Positions 1 through 8,600 of a stretch of 40,963 nucleotides of DNA are shown piece by piece. The notes under the pieces are model-generated. The model did no database searches and was not told the DNA's origin. It saw only the letters and a list, made by a program, of their open reading frames with translations. Numbering within the stretch: the stretch's first letter is position 1; every line of letters starts with the position of its first letter. Both the position numbers and the translations under genes were made by a program. This stretch comes from Bacteroidales bacterium (lineage in GTDB: Bacteria; Bacteroidota; Bacteroidia; Bacteroidales; M50B96): assembly GCA_021740905.1 (NCBI GenBank), contig JAIOYV010000062.1, positions 1-40,963 of the forward strand, read 5' to 3'.

Positions 1-284
1 GGTTGCTCCCCAGCAGAGCCCATCTCCGTTTCGCTTTACAGTTCAAATGTAAATGAAGTTTTTATAAAATGTAAATAATGTTATTAACAAGAAGTTTGAA
101 AAACTGGATATAGTGTCAACCATATTTATGAATGGACATCCATGAAACTACAAACTGCACATACGAATTTATACCACCATTTTGGCAAAGGTCTTTTCGA
201 GTGCTGGATATTTTAATACCCTTTTGCCTTAGCCAAACTTGTCTACTTACATTATCCTATTCAACAACCTAACATTTCCGTCCT
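1..284. other. leader region upstream of the glycyl-radical operon, no gene seen
   Basis: This AT-rich stretch holds no convincing reading frame. A short frame starting at 239 runs into the activase gene in another frame and is rejected. I looked for the Bacteroidota -7 box TAnnTTTG and found no clean match, so the operon promoter is not located. The left edge may contain the tail of a feature outside the window. Confidence 0.4.
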
Positions 285-1079
285 ATGAAAGGGACTATCT
301 TCGACATAAAGCGTTTTGCGGTTCACGACGGGCCGGGCATACGGACTACCGTATTTCTAAAGGGCTGTCCGCTGCAATGTTGGTGGTGCCACAACCCGGA
401 AGGAATTTCGCCTCAACTTGAAAAATTCCAAAAAGAAATTACACTGGATGGAAAAGTTTTCAAAACGGAAGAAATCATTGGAAGGGAAATTTCTGTGGAT
501 GCTTTGATGGAGGAAATCATAAAAGACAAAGTTTTTTTTGAGGAATCGGGTGGGGGAGTTACCTTTAGTGGTGGAGAGCCATTGATGCAAGCCGGATTTT
601 TACTTCAGGTATTGAAAAAGTGCAAAGCGGAAAACTTGCATACCGTTGTAGATACCTCGGGCTATGGAAAACAAGAGGATCTGAAGGCTATCCTACCCTA
701 CACCGATCTGTTTTTGTTCGATTTGAAATTGATGGATCCGACAGCACATAAAAATTTCACAGGAGTTGACAATCAGCAAATTTTGGCAAACCTCGATTTT
801 CTTATTCAGCAAAAGGCACAGGTTATTGTAAGGTTTCCGGTTGTACCCAGGATAAACGATACAAAGGAAAACCTATCGGCGATGAAAAAATTTATATCAG
901 CCAGAAAAGAGTTAAAGGAAATCCATTTGTTGCCTTTTCACAACATGGCAAAAAGCAAATATGAACGATTTGGATTGCATGACAATTTCCAAGACATAGA
1001 ATTAATTACACATTTTGACATAGAAGCCATCAGTGAATATTTCATGAAGGAAGTATTACAAGTGAAAATTGGAGGGTGA
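285..1079 (+). CDS. glycyl-radical enzyme activating protein (radical SAM), probable activase of the downstream HypD
   Basis: A 264-residue radical SAM protein that should use S-adenosylmethionine and a 4Fe-4S cluster to install the glycyl radical on the enzyme encoded next. The cluster motif is C28-x3-C32-x2-C35, inside GCPLQCWWCHNPE, and follows the activase signature DGPGIRT. GGEPLMQ is the SAM-binding GGE element. Many activases of hydroxyproline or choline lyases carry an inserted two-cluster ferredoxin domain of about 60 residues after HNPE. Here that segment is short and has no cysteine, so the protein resembles the simpler PFL activase in layout. The start at 285 gives the standard N-terminus MKGTIFDIKRFAVHDGPG. 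The partner gene follows after 50 bases, which suggests co-transcription. The class is certain; the exact partner is inferred from adjacency. Confidence 0.9.
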   Translation: MKGTIFDIKRFAVHDGPGIRTTVFLKGCPLQCWWCHNPEGISPQLEKFQKEITLDGKVFKTEEIIGREISVDALMEEIIKDKVFFEESGGGVTFSGGEPLMQAGFLLQVLKKCKAENLHTVVDTSGYGKQEDLKAILPYTDLFLFDLKLMDPTAHKNFTGVDNQQILANLDFLIQQKAQVIVRFPVVPRINDTKENLSAMKKFISARKELKEIHLLPFHNMAKSKYERFGLHDNFQDIELITHFDIEAISEYFMKEVLQVKIGG

Positions 1080-1129
1080 AGCATTGAAAAAAGAGGTATG
1101 CGAAATTTCTAATTTCTAATTTCAAAAAC

Positions 1130-3490
1130 ATGAACGATAAAGTAAGAAAATTAAGGGATCAAAGCTTGAATGCCACAAACCGGATTTCTGCCGAACGGGC
1201 ATTGCTTGTAACAGAGTTTTACAAGACACAGACAGCCGGTGCACATTCCGTTCCGGTGCAAAGGGCAATGGCTTTTCAATATATTTTGGAGAACAAAAAG
1301 ATTTGCATCAACGAAGGCGAACTGGTTGTTGGCGAACGTGGGCCAGCTCCAAAAGCGACCCCCACTTATCCCGAGGTCAGCTTACATACGTTGGGTGATC
1401 TCGACATATTGGATGCACGCGAAAAGGTTTCTTTTAAGGTTGATGAAGAATGTAAGGCCGCCTTCCGCGATACGATTATCCCTTTTTGGAAAGGCAAAAG
1501 CAATCGTGACAAAATAATGGACAATATGGACCAAAGCTGGTTGGATGCCTACACAGCGGGCGTATTTACCGAGTTCCAGGAGCAACGGGCACCGGGGCAT
1601 ACGGTGGCCGGGGACAAGATTTATAATAAGGGGATGATGGATGTTATTAAAGATATTGAATCATCGATCAGCCAGCTAGATTTTTTCAACGACCCTCTAG
1701 CCTTCGACAAACGCGAGGAGTTGAAAGGCATGAAAATTTCAGCGCAAGCTATCATTGATTTTGCCGAACGTCATGCCGATATACTTGGAGAAATGGCCCT
1801 AAAAACCGAGGATTTCTCCAGAAAAGAGGAGCTGTTAGATATGGCCCGGGTGTGCCGAAAAGTCCCGGCCTACAAACCCGATACCTTCCATGAGGCACTC
1901 CAGTATTATTGGTTTGTGCACCTGGGTGTGATTACCGAACTCAATCCCTGGGACAGCTTTAATCCCGGACGGCTCGACCAACACCTCTTTCCATTTTTCC
2001 AAAGAGAAATAGGAAATGGCAGCTTGACAAAAGAAAAGGCGATTGAATTGCTGCAATGTTTTTGGGTGAAATTCAACAATCACCCTGCACCGCCAAAAGT
2101 GGGGGTAACGGCCAAAGAGAGTAATACCTACACCGATTTCGCCTTGATCAATTTAGGTGGGTTGAAACCTGACGGAACAGATGCCGTGAACGAATTGAGC
2201 TCTATCATTCTCGATGTGATCGAAGAAATGCGCATCCTCCAGCCCAGTTCCATGGTCCAGGTCAGCAAAAAGAGCCCGGATAGTTTTCTTCAACGGGCCA
2301 TCAAAATTACTAAAACAGGATTTGGCCAGCCTTCCATTTTTAATACCGATGCCATTATCGATGAACTTCTCCGGCAGGGAAAAAGCATTGTTGATGCGCG
2401 CAATGGGGGTGCAAGCGGCTGTGTCGAAACGGGTGCATTCGGCACAGAAAGCTACATCCTGACAGGATATTTTAACCTGACAAAAATCCTTGAGCTTACC
2501 CTTAATAATGGATTCGACCCCCGGACACAAAAGAAAATAGGATTAACGACAGGAAAGGCAACAGACTTTAAAAATTTCGTTGATGTGATGGCCGCCTGGC
2601 ACAAGCAATTGAACCACTTCATCGACATTAAAATAAAAGGGAACAATATTATCGAAAGGCTTTTTGCCATTAATCTGCCTGCTCCCTTTTTGTCGTTGAT
2701 TATTGACGATTGTGTCGAAAAGGGCATGGACTACAACAGCGGCGGGGCACGATATAACACCAGTTACATCCAGGGGGTTGGGCTGGGCAGCCTCACAGAT
2801 AGCCTCACAGCCTTGAAATACCATGTGTTTGAAAAGCAAACGGTGAACATGGAAGATTTCCTTAGAGCACTAACCAATGATTTTAAAGGTTTTGAAGAAC
2901 TGCGTTTCAAATTAATTTATGAGACGCCAAAATATGGGAACGATAATGATTATGCCGACGACCAGGCCATCCAAATATTCGAGTATTTATTCGATGCTGT
3001 GGATGGCCGGCCAACGACAAAGGGAGGGAAGTTCAGGATAAACCTTTTGCCAACTACCAGCCATGTGTATTTTGGTTCGGTGATAGGCGCATTGCCCGAT
3101 GGACGAAAGGCCAGACAGCCCTTGTCGGAAGGGATTTCGCCCGTGCAGGGTGTCGACACGAATGGTCCGACTGCGGTGTTGAAATCGGCATCAAAGATTG
3201 ACCACCTCCGAACCGGGGGCACTTTGCTCAACCAAAAATTCACGCCCGATTTTTTCAACGATGATGAAAGCATTGGCAAGGTTTCTCATCTGGTCAGGAG
3301 CTATTTCAAACTAAATGGCCACCACATCCAATTCAATGTAGTTTCGGTTGAAACCCTTCGTGATGCGCAGAAACATCCAGAGAAATATCGTGACCTTATT
3401 GTGCGCGTGGCGGGGTACAGCGATTATTTCAATGATCTTGGCGAAGACCTGCAAAACGAAATTATCGGAAGGACAGAGCATGAAAAATGA
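1130..3490 (+). CDS. hypD: glycyl-radical enzyme, probable trans-4-hydroxy-L-proline dehydratase
   Basis: A 786-residue glycyl-radical enzyme. HypD dehydrates trans-4-hydroxy-L-proline to (S)-1-pyrroline-5-carboxylate, which ProC can reduce to proline. The active-site loop reads SGCVETG with C431 and E433. The glycyl-radical loop is RVAGYSDYF with G762, 25 residues from the C-terminus. D275 lies in NPWDSFNPGRLDQH. From memory, the Clostridioides difficile enzyme uses C434, E436, D278 and G765, so all four sit at a constant offset of three, and long stretches of the N-terminus (EQRAPGHTV, PAPPKVGVT) also match what I recall. The length is right for the family. Other GCVE-type enzymes such as choline lyase or diol dehydratase are the alternative, but they match less well. 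No proC lies nearby. The name is unrelated to hydrogenase-maturation HypD. Confidence 0.8.
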   Translation: MNDKVRKLRDQSLNATNRISAERALLVTEFYKTQTAGAHSVPVQRAMAFQYILENKKICINEGELVVGERGPAPKATPTYPEVSLHTLGDLDILDAREKVSFKVDEECKAAFRDTIIPFWKGKSNRDKIMDNMDQSWLDAYTAGVFTEFQEQRAPGHTVAGDKIYNKGMMDVIKDIESSISQLDFFNDPLAFDKREELKGMKISAQAIIDFAERHADILGEMALKTEDFSRKEELLDMARVCRKVPAYKPDTFHEALQYYWFVHLGVITELNPWDSFNPGRLDQHLFPFFQREIGNGSLTKEKAIELLQCFWVKFNNHPAPPKVGVTAKESNTYTDFALINLGGLKPDGTDAVNELSSIILDVIEEMRILQPSSMVQVSKKSPDSFLQRAIKITKTGFGQPSIFNTDAIIDELLRQGKSIVDARNGGASGCVETGAFGTESYILTGYFNLTKILELTLNNGFDPRTQKKIGLTTGKATDFKNFVDVMAAWHKQLNHFIDIKIKGNNIIERLFAINLPAPFLSLIIDDCVEKGMDYNSGGARYNTSYIQGVGLGSLTDSLTALKYHVFEKQTVNMEDFLRALTNDFKGFEELRFKLIYETPKYGNDNDYADDQAIQIFEYLFDAVDGRPTTKGGKFRINLLPTTSHVYFGSVIGALPDGRKARQPLSEGISPVQGVDTNGPTAVLKSASKIDHLRTGGTLLNQKFTPDFFNDDESIGKVSHLVRSYFKLNGHHIQFNVVSVETLRDAQKHPEKYRDLIVRVAGYSDYFNDLGEDLQNEIIGRTEHEK

Positions 3491-3596
3491 GAGTCCGGCA
3501 AAGTCCACATAATTTTTAGAATTACCTTTTCTGATTCATATCCAACATTGAATCCACTCCGGAAAGTAGAATAATTGTCCCGAAGGGATTTGATCT

Positions 3597-3763
3597 GAAT
3601 AACGGGGCTGTATCAAAATACGTAAAAAACAAAAAATGCCACTAAGGCTCAAAGACTCTAAGGCTCACAAAGAGCAATAATCCAATAGCTTAACCCTTTG
3701 TGAAACTTTGTGGCTTTGTGCCTTAGTGGCTAAATTTCGTATTTTGATACAGCCCCGTTATTC
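3597..3763. repeat. 167-bp palindromic element with perfect 26-bp inverted ends
   Basis: The arms 3597-3622 and 3738-3763 are exact reverse complements. A second pair, GCCACTAAGGC near 3638 and GCCTTAGTGGC near 3719, nests inside them. The core is a run of CTTTGTG-type words. The whole could form a long hairpin in RNA or DNA and looks like a non-coding MITE-like or REP-like element. It encodes nothing. It lies 106 bases after hypD and could also act as a transcription barrier, although no T-tract follows it. Confidence 0.75.
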
Positions 3764-4064
3764 AAATTCAGTCCTTGCTGGTCTGTCTTTTTAATTTCCT
3801 ACTTGTAGAAGTGGACGCATCATTTATCCTCCGAAGCTTCAGCGTAGGGGACTCTATTATTCCATCCCTCACATTTTTCAATCAATCACAAAACTACCAT
3901 TCACTGTGGTTTTTGCATACACAGACCCAAATCGAATTGAATTCAATTGTTAAATAATAGCACACATTTCCCCGACATCGGAAAAAATATATATTTTTAT
4001 AAAAATTCTGAAAACCGGATGGGCAACTTGTCGTATAAAGTTTTCTCCTAAAAAACTATAAATT
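3764..4064. other. intergenic leader of the repeat-protein gene
   Basis: No supported gene; a 60-codon frame at 3775-3957 lacks any recognisable feature. The region contains a perfect 14-bp palindrome, AATTGAATTCAATT, at 3935-3948. A long AT-rich tract at 3985-4015 precedes the gene at 4065. No exact TAnnTTTG box was found. Confidence 0.35.
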
Positions 4065-7000
4065 ATGAAAATGAAAAATCTTTTTGCAGTTGTCCTATTC
4101 TTTCTAATAGCGACTTCTACCACAAGCCTTAGTGCTTTACCCACTTCATGGAGCTACACAGTAACCTTTAATACCCATGTCATCCTGGTTCAACAATCTG
4201 TCCCGATCACCATAAACTCGACACAAATAGTACCGGGCGATTACATAGGTGTGTTTTACCCAAATGCTTCAGGTGGGTTAAATTGTGGTGGTTACATGGA
4301 ATATACAGCTGCATTGGGCAGTCTGTCAGCCTGGCCCGAAGACCTGGGCAACGATGGCTTCCCTACTGGTCAGGATTTTATCTGGAAAATTTGGGATGCC
4401 TCGGCCAATATCGAATATCTTGCCTATCCAACGTACGACCAAACAGGGGTATTTACAAATGCGGGGCAGTTTGCTCAAAACGGAATGTCGGGCTTGATCG
4501 GCCTTCAGGCAATCACTGCTTCGGTGCCCTGGAGTTATTTCATTACATCTACCAATCATACTATTTTGATTCCAGAAGATATTACAGTATTGATGGATGA
4601 AGGCCCATTTGGTGTTGGCGATTATATCGGTGTTTTTTATTACGATAGCACCAACCTTGTTTGTGGCGGCTACTGCCCATGGTACGGATCCACTGCCTCT
4701 ATCTCTGCCTGGGGCGACGACACCCAAACCCCCAATAAGGATGGGTTTATTGCAGGCGATGAGTTCATCTGGAAAATATGGGATGCTTCGGCAAACCAAC
4801 AATATTTTGCCAGTGCAGTTTATATGCCTGCCATGTTGAGCCAGGGCTTTTTTGAGGTAAATGGCATGAGCGGACTCGACAGTCTGATAATAAATACACC
4901 GTGGTCTGTAACTGTTACTTCAACCAACCATACAATTTTGGCACCTTCCTATAGTGATTTTTCCATCAATAATATGCCCCTTGGATATGGCGACCTTATG
5001 GGTGTTTTTTACGATTCGTTGGGCACGTTAAAATGTGGGGGCTTCACCGTATGGGATGGTCTAACCACAAGTATTACGGCCTGGGGCGAAGACTTAGGTT
5101 ATGATGGGTTTTTGGTTGGCGATGAATTTATCTGGAAGATTTATGACATTTCGGAGGGCATCGAATACTTTGCCACGCCCACTTATATGGGGCTTCCGAT
5201 GACCAACCAGGGCTTTTTTGCGATAAACGGGATGAGTGGGCTTGTATCGCTTCATGCCGAATTAACTTTGGTGCCTTGGGAATTTACCATCACAAGCACC
5301 AATCACCAGATACTGCTCCCCGATTTTGCAAGTTATCTTATCGATGGCCTCCCAATCGAAAGCGGCGATTACATAGGGGTTTTTTACGATTCGCTTGGGA
5401 GCCTTGTCTGTGCAGGGTACCAAAAATGGGAAGGGATATCTACCTCGATTGCTGCATGGGGTGCCGAAACTGGCAACGATGGTTTTGTCAGCGGCGAAGC
5501 GTTTAAATGGAAAATTTGGGATGCTTCGGAAGATACTGTTTACGATGCCCAGGCCACCTACATGCAGCCCCCTGCCATGCCACATACCGGCTTTTACGAA
5601 GCCAATGGGATGAGTGGCCTGCTTAGTCTCGAATCCTATTTTATTCAAGTCCCCTGGAGTTTTATAAATACCGGTACCAATCACACTGTCCTTCTTCCTG
5701 CAACTGCCGATATTACGATTGATACTTCTTCGATTGAAATAGGCGATTATCTTGGGGTTTTCTTCGATTCGCTAGGTACGTTGGTTTGCGCCGGATATGC
5801 TGAATGGACAGGGATCACATCTGCTGTTACTGCCTGGGGGGCCGATGCGGGCCTTGATGGTTTTGCCATGGGAGAAGCATTTAAATGGAAAATATGGGAC
5901 GCTTCTGCTGACACTGTCTATGATGCTTTTGCTACGTATGAACCTGTAATGCCCAACCTGGGAAATTATGCTACCAATGGGATGAGTGCGCTACTTACCC
6001 TGGGCACCGACTTGCCATTTTCTTCGCAGATAATAAACCTTTTACAGGGCTGGGGTATTTACAGTACCTATATCGATCCCTTTGAATCCCTTTTGGACAG
6101 TGTGTTCGCGGATGTTTTATTGAATTTGCAGATTGTCAAAGATGGAAATGGAAATATTTTCTGGCCACAGTACAACTTGAATATCATTGGCAATATGGTG
6201 GTAGGCAATGGCTATCAAGTAAAAATGTATGTTGCCGACGTACTTGAAATAATTGGCGATGCCGTTGTTCCAGAACAGTCGCCGATTACACTTAATGCAA
6301 ATTGGGGTATCTATGCGTATCTCCGACAATCGCCGGCACCCATAACAGTAATGTTAAGTACCCTTACCTCCTATATCGAAATTGTTAAAAATGGAGCAGG
6401 TAGTATATATTGGCCTTCGTACGGTTTGGACATGATTGGAAATATGCTGCCTGGCGATGGATATCAGATGAAATTGAACAGTGTGCAAACATTGCTCTAT
6501 CCTCCCAACACAGTGGCAGCAAGTAAAACATTATCTCATAACAACAGTCCGTTTCATTTCGGAGTAGCCCAAAATACAGGCTCGAATATGAGCCTGGCCA
6601 TCCCTTCCGAAGCCTGGCCCAATGGTTTCTCTCCACAGAACAACGGTGAAATAGCCATTTATTCAAACTCAGGGCAACTTGTCGGTTCGGCCCGATTTAC
6701 AGGCCAAAACATTGCCCTTAGCATTTGGGGCAATGATGAACTGTCGCAAGAATGTGATGGGCTTTTGCCTGGCGAAAGTTTTGAAATCCGGTATTGGTCA
6801 CCAAACAAAGAAGAAAAAGCGATCCGCATTGTAGAATGGGAGAAAGGGGATGGCCTATATGCCACCAACCAAATAAGCGTAGCCAAAATGGTATTGGTCG
6901 AAGAAACTTTTAGGCTTGGTCAGAACTATCCCAATCCATATATGACCTCAACCCAAATTGAGGTTTATCTGCCGGAAGCCACTTCTGCAAGCCTGAAAAT

Positions 7001-7166
7001 TTTCAATGAATTTGGCCAGCTGGAAATGGTTTATCCTTTGATTGATTTGAAAATCGGGGCTAACATAATTTCAATTCCAGTCGATAAGCTTACTTCGGGC
7101 CACTATTTTTATCGTTTCGAAAGCGACGGATATACCGAAACCAAAGCCATGCAAATAGTAAGGTGA
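4065..7166 (+). CDS. secreted repeat protein with type IX secretion sorting domain
   Basis: A 1033-residue protein with an N-terminal signal peptide (MKMKNLFAVVLFFLIATSTT). Five tandem repeats of 124-127 residues follow, with their lead Trp at residues 29, 156, 280, 405 and 531. Each has the pattern PWS...TNHTIL, GDYIGVFY, LVCGGY, AWGDD, DGF..GDEFIWKIWDAS and NGMSGL. Two half-repeats at about 662-820 carry YSTYIDP, KDGNGNIFWP and GNGYQVKM. A domain at about 830-930 (GQLVGSA, WGNDE, DGLLPGESF) looks like a divergent sixth copy of the N-terminal repeat. The C-terminus, about 945-1033, is a Por sorting domain with NYPNPY and SGHYFYRFES. The protein is expected at the cell surface or outside. I do not recognise the ligand or function; the repeat could be an adhesive beta-sandwich, which is inference. 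Confidence 0.85.
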   Translation: MKMKNLFAVVLFFLIATSTTSLSALPTSWSYTVTFNTHVILVQQSVPITINSTQIVPGDYIGVFYPNASGGLNCGGYMEYTAALGSLSAWPEDLGNDGFPTGQDFIWKIWDASANIEYLAYPTYDQTGVFTNAGQFAQNGMSGLIGLQAITASVPWSYFITSTNHTILIPEDITVLMDEGPFGVGDYIGVFYYDSTNLVCGGYCPWYGSTASISAWGDDTQTPNKDGFIAGDEFIWKIWDASANQQYFASAVYMPAMLSQGFFEVNGMSGLDSLIINTPWSVTVTSTNHTILAPSYSDFSINNMPLGYGDLMGVFYDSLGTLKCGGFTVWDGLTTSITAWGEDLGYDGFLVGDEFIWKIYDISEGIEYFATPTYMGLPMTNQGFFAINGMSGLVSLHAELTLVPWEFTITSTNHQILLPDFASYLIDGLPIESGDYIGVFYDSLGSLVCAGYQKWEGISTSIAAWGAETGNDGFVSGEAFKWKIWDASEDTVYDAQATYMQPPAMPHTGFYEANGMSGLLSLESYFIQVPWSFINTGTNHTVLLPATADITIDTSSIEIGDYLGVFFDSLGTLVCAGYAEWTGITSAVTAWGADAGLDGFAMGEAFKWKIWDASADTVYDAFATYEPVMPNLGNYATNGMSALLTLGTDLPFSSQIINLLQGWGIYSTYIDPFESLLDSVFADVLLNLQIVKDGNGNIFWPQYNLNIIGNMVVGNGYQVKMYVADVLEIIGDAVVPEQSPITLNANWGIYAYLRQSPAPITVMLSTLTSYIEIVKNGAGSIYWPSYGLDMIGNMLPGDGYQMKLNSVQTLLYPPNTVAASKTLSHNNSPFHFGVAQNTGSNMSLAIPSEAWPNGFSPQNNGEIAIYSNSGQLVGSARFTGQNIALSIWGNDELSQECDGLLPGESFEIRYWSPNKEEKAIRIVEWEKGDGLYATNQISVAKMVLVEETFRLGQNYPNPYMTSTQIEVYLPEATSASLKIFNEFGQLEMVYPLIDLKIGANIISIPVDKLTSGHYFYRFESDGYTETKAMQIVR

Positions 7167-7224
7167 TGGTGTGTTAATGAGAATTTAAAAATATCTTCCT
7201 CTGATTTATAGGGTTTTTCAACCG

Positions 7225-7257
7225 ACTTGCTGAGCATCTGAAAGATGCTTAGCAAGT
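7225..7257. repeat. 15-bp-stem hairpin after the repeat-protein gene
   Basis: The arms 7225-7239 and 7243-7257 pair over 15 bases around a GAA loop, with one G-T pair. No T-tract follows on either strand, so it is not a textbook intrinsic terminator. It may still stabilise the 3' end of the upstream transcript. Confidence 0.6.
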
Positions 7258-7314
7258 TAGCGAGGCGATGCCCTTAAACATTATGGGAAGTTATTTTGAT
7301 AGTCATACTTAGAG

Positions 7315-7406
7315 GAGTTCTGCCCCACGGTTATCAAGCTTCACGGGGTTAAGTTTAAGAGAGTTTTGCCCTATTGCGCTGAAGTTTCGTGGGGTGAAAG
7401 TTGAGA
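7315..7406. repeat. two degenerate 46-bp tandem repeats
   Basis: Copies starting at 7315 and 7361 (period 46) agree at about two thirds of positions, best in GAGTTnTGCC, TTTC..GGGGT and AGTTnAGAGA. No gene overlaps them. Confidence 0.5.
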
Positions 7407-7555
7407 GAATCCTGTTCTGAAGCATTGGAGTGTTATCCTGACGAATATTCGTACGTTATTGCCCAATAATCCAATACAGATGTACGACAAATCCCATGAA
7501 TTTTCAAACAGATTTGTCCCTTCGCTTTCAACGGCATTTTGCTTATATCTATAGG

Positions 7556-7587
7556 GGAGGTTAGGGAGAGGTTGCTCCTTAACCTCC
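7556..7587. repeat. 13-bp-stem hairpin rich in GGAGG/CCTCC
   Basis: Arms 7556-7568 and 7575-7587 pair around a six-base loop with one G-T pair. No T-tract follows. Confidence 0.5.
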
Positions 7588-7862
7588 TCCACCTAATGTT
7601 CTACGTGTTGTCAATGGTAGCCAAAAGACAAAAAAAATGCACACAAAGAGAGATGACAAAAAGAAAGGGAGGACATAATCCCCCCTTTTCCATATAACAA
7701 CCTGATAAATATGCTATAAAATGTGGAAATTTGTCCCGTGCGGATATTAGCATCCTAAGGCTCATGCAAAAAAACTATTTTCACAATTGATTAACAATAA
7801 ATTACGTGAAGCAAATGACAATCAAATGACACGAAGTAAATGACAATTGTATGACGCGAAGC
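7588..7862. other. gene-free region before the convergent lolD-like gene
   Basis: AT-rich intergenic DNA with short, imperfect repetitions of GACAAT/GACACGAAG-type words at about 7815-7862. No gene, RNA or terminator could be supported. Confidence 0.3.
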
Positions 7863-8513
7863 TTAAATAATCCGTCCGTCCTGCATGGTAATCGTTCGAT
7901 CCGACATGGCGGCCAGCTCTTTGTCGTGGGTGACAATTACGATAGTTTGTCCAAATTTATCGCGGAGGGAGAAGAAGAGTTCGTGCAATTCCTGTTTGTT
8001 TTTCGAATCGAGGTTGCCCGATGGCTCGTCGGCCAAAAGCACCGATGGGTCGTTGATGAGGGCACGGGCAACAGCCACCCGTTGTTGTTCGCCGCCAGAT
8101 AGCTCGTTGGGTTTGTGGTGGGTGCGATTTTCGAGACCGAGGAAGGATAATAGTTCCAGGGCTTTGGTCTCAGCCTTCGTTTTATTTGTACCTGCAATAA
8201 AGGCCGGGATGCAGACATTTTCGAGAGCCGTAAATTCGGGCAGCAATTGATGGAACTGGAATACAAAACCTATTTCCTGGTTGCGGAATTTCGACAAGGA
8301 TTTTTCCTTCAACTTAAAAACATCTTTATCGTGAAACAGGATACGCCCGGAATCAGCTGTGCCGAGTGTTCCAATTATTTGCAACAAGGTTGTTTTGCCA
8401 GCCCCGCTTGCCCCCACAATCGAAATAATCTCATGCGCGGAAATTTCGAGGTTTATCCCTTTAAGGACAGTAAGGTCTCCAAAACTTTTTACAATGTTTT
8501 CAACTTTGATCAT
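7863..8513 (-). CDS. lolD: ABC transporter ATP-binding protein, LolD/MacB type
   Basis: A complete 216-residue ATPase of the family that powers lipoprotein release from the inner membrane (LolCDE) or MacB-like export. Walker A is GASGAGKT at 34-41, the Q-loop is Q86, the signature LSGGEQQ starts at 138, Walker B with the catalytic Glu is VLLADEP at 158-164, and the switch His is H196. Length and the [16 protein letters not shown] run are typical of LolD. No permease gene is adjacent, so this subunit works with membrane proteins encoded elsewhere. The gene is preceded by its own promoter-like site, at 8533-8563. Assignment to LolD rather than another MacB-type ATPase is not decided by the sequence alone. 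Confidence 0.8.
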   Translation of the reverse strand: MIKVENIVKSFGDLTVLKGINLEISAHEIISIVGASGAGKTTLLQIIGTLGTADSGRILFHDKDVFKLKEKSLSKFRNQEIGFVFQFHQLLPEFTALENVCIPAFIAGTNKTKAETKALELLSFLGLENRTHHKPNELSGGEQQRVAVARALINDPSVLLADEPSGNLDSKNKQELHELFFSLRDKFGQTIVIVTHDKELAAMSDRTITMQDGRII

Positions 8514-8532
8514 AACAGATTTACTTATGGTC

Positions 8533-8563
8533 CAAAAGTATTATGAAATTGAGACAAAACGAA
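8533..8563 (-). promoter_or_regulatory. Bacteroidota-type promoter of the lolD-like gene
   Basis: Read on the minus strand, TTCG (-33, consensus TTTG) at 8560-8563 is followed after 19 bases by a perfect -7 box TACTTTTG at 8533-8540. The gap to the ATG is about 20 bases. Confidence 0.6.
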
Positions 8564-8600
8564 CTTTATTTCATTGCCATTTCGTTTTGCTTGCATCGCT

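Noticed and set aside
239-421. 60-codon frame overlapping the start of the activase gene
   Set aside because: It is in another frame of a clear radical SAM gene and has no family features.
2153-2530. 125-codon minus-strand frame inside hypD
   Set aside because: Shadow of the strongly conserved glycyl-radical enzyme on the other strand.
7225-7257. Intrinsic terminator after the repeat-protein gene
   Set aside because: The stem is strong but no T-tract follows on either strand.
7371-7592. 73-codon minus-strand frame in the repeat-rich spacer
   Set aside because: It crosses a tandem repeat and a hairpin and shows no protein-like pattern.
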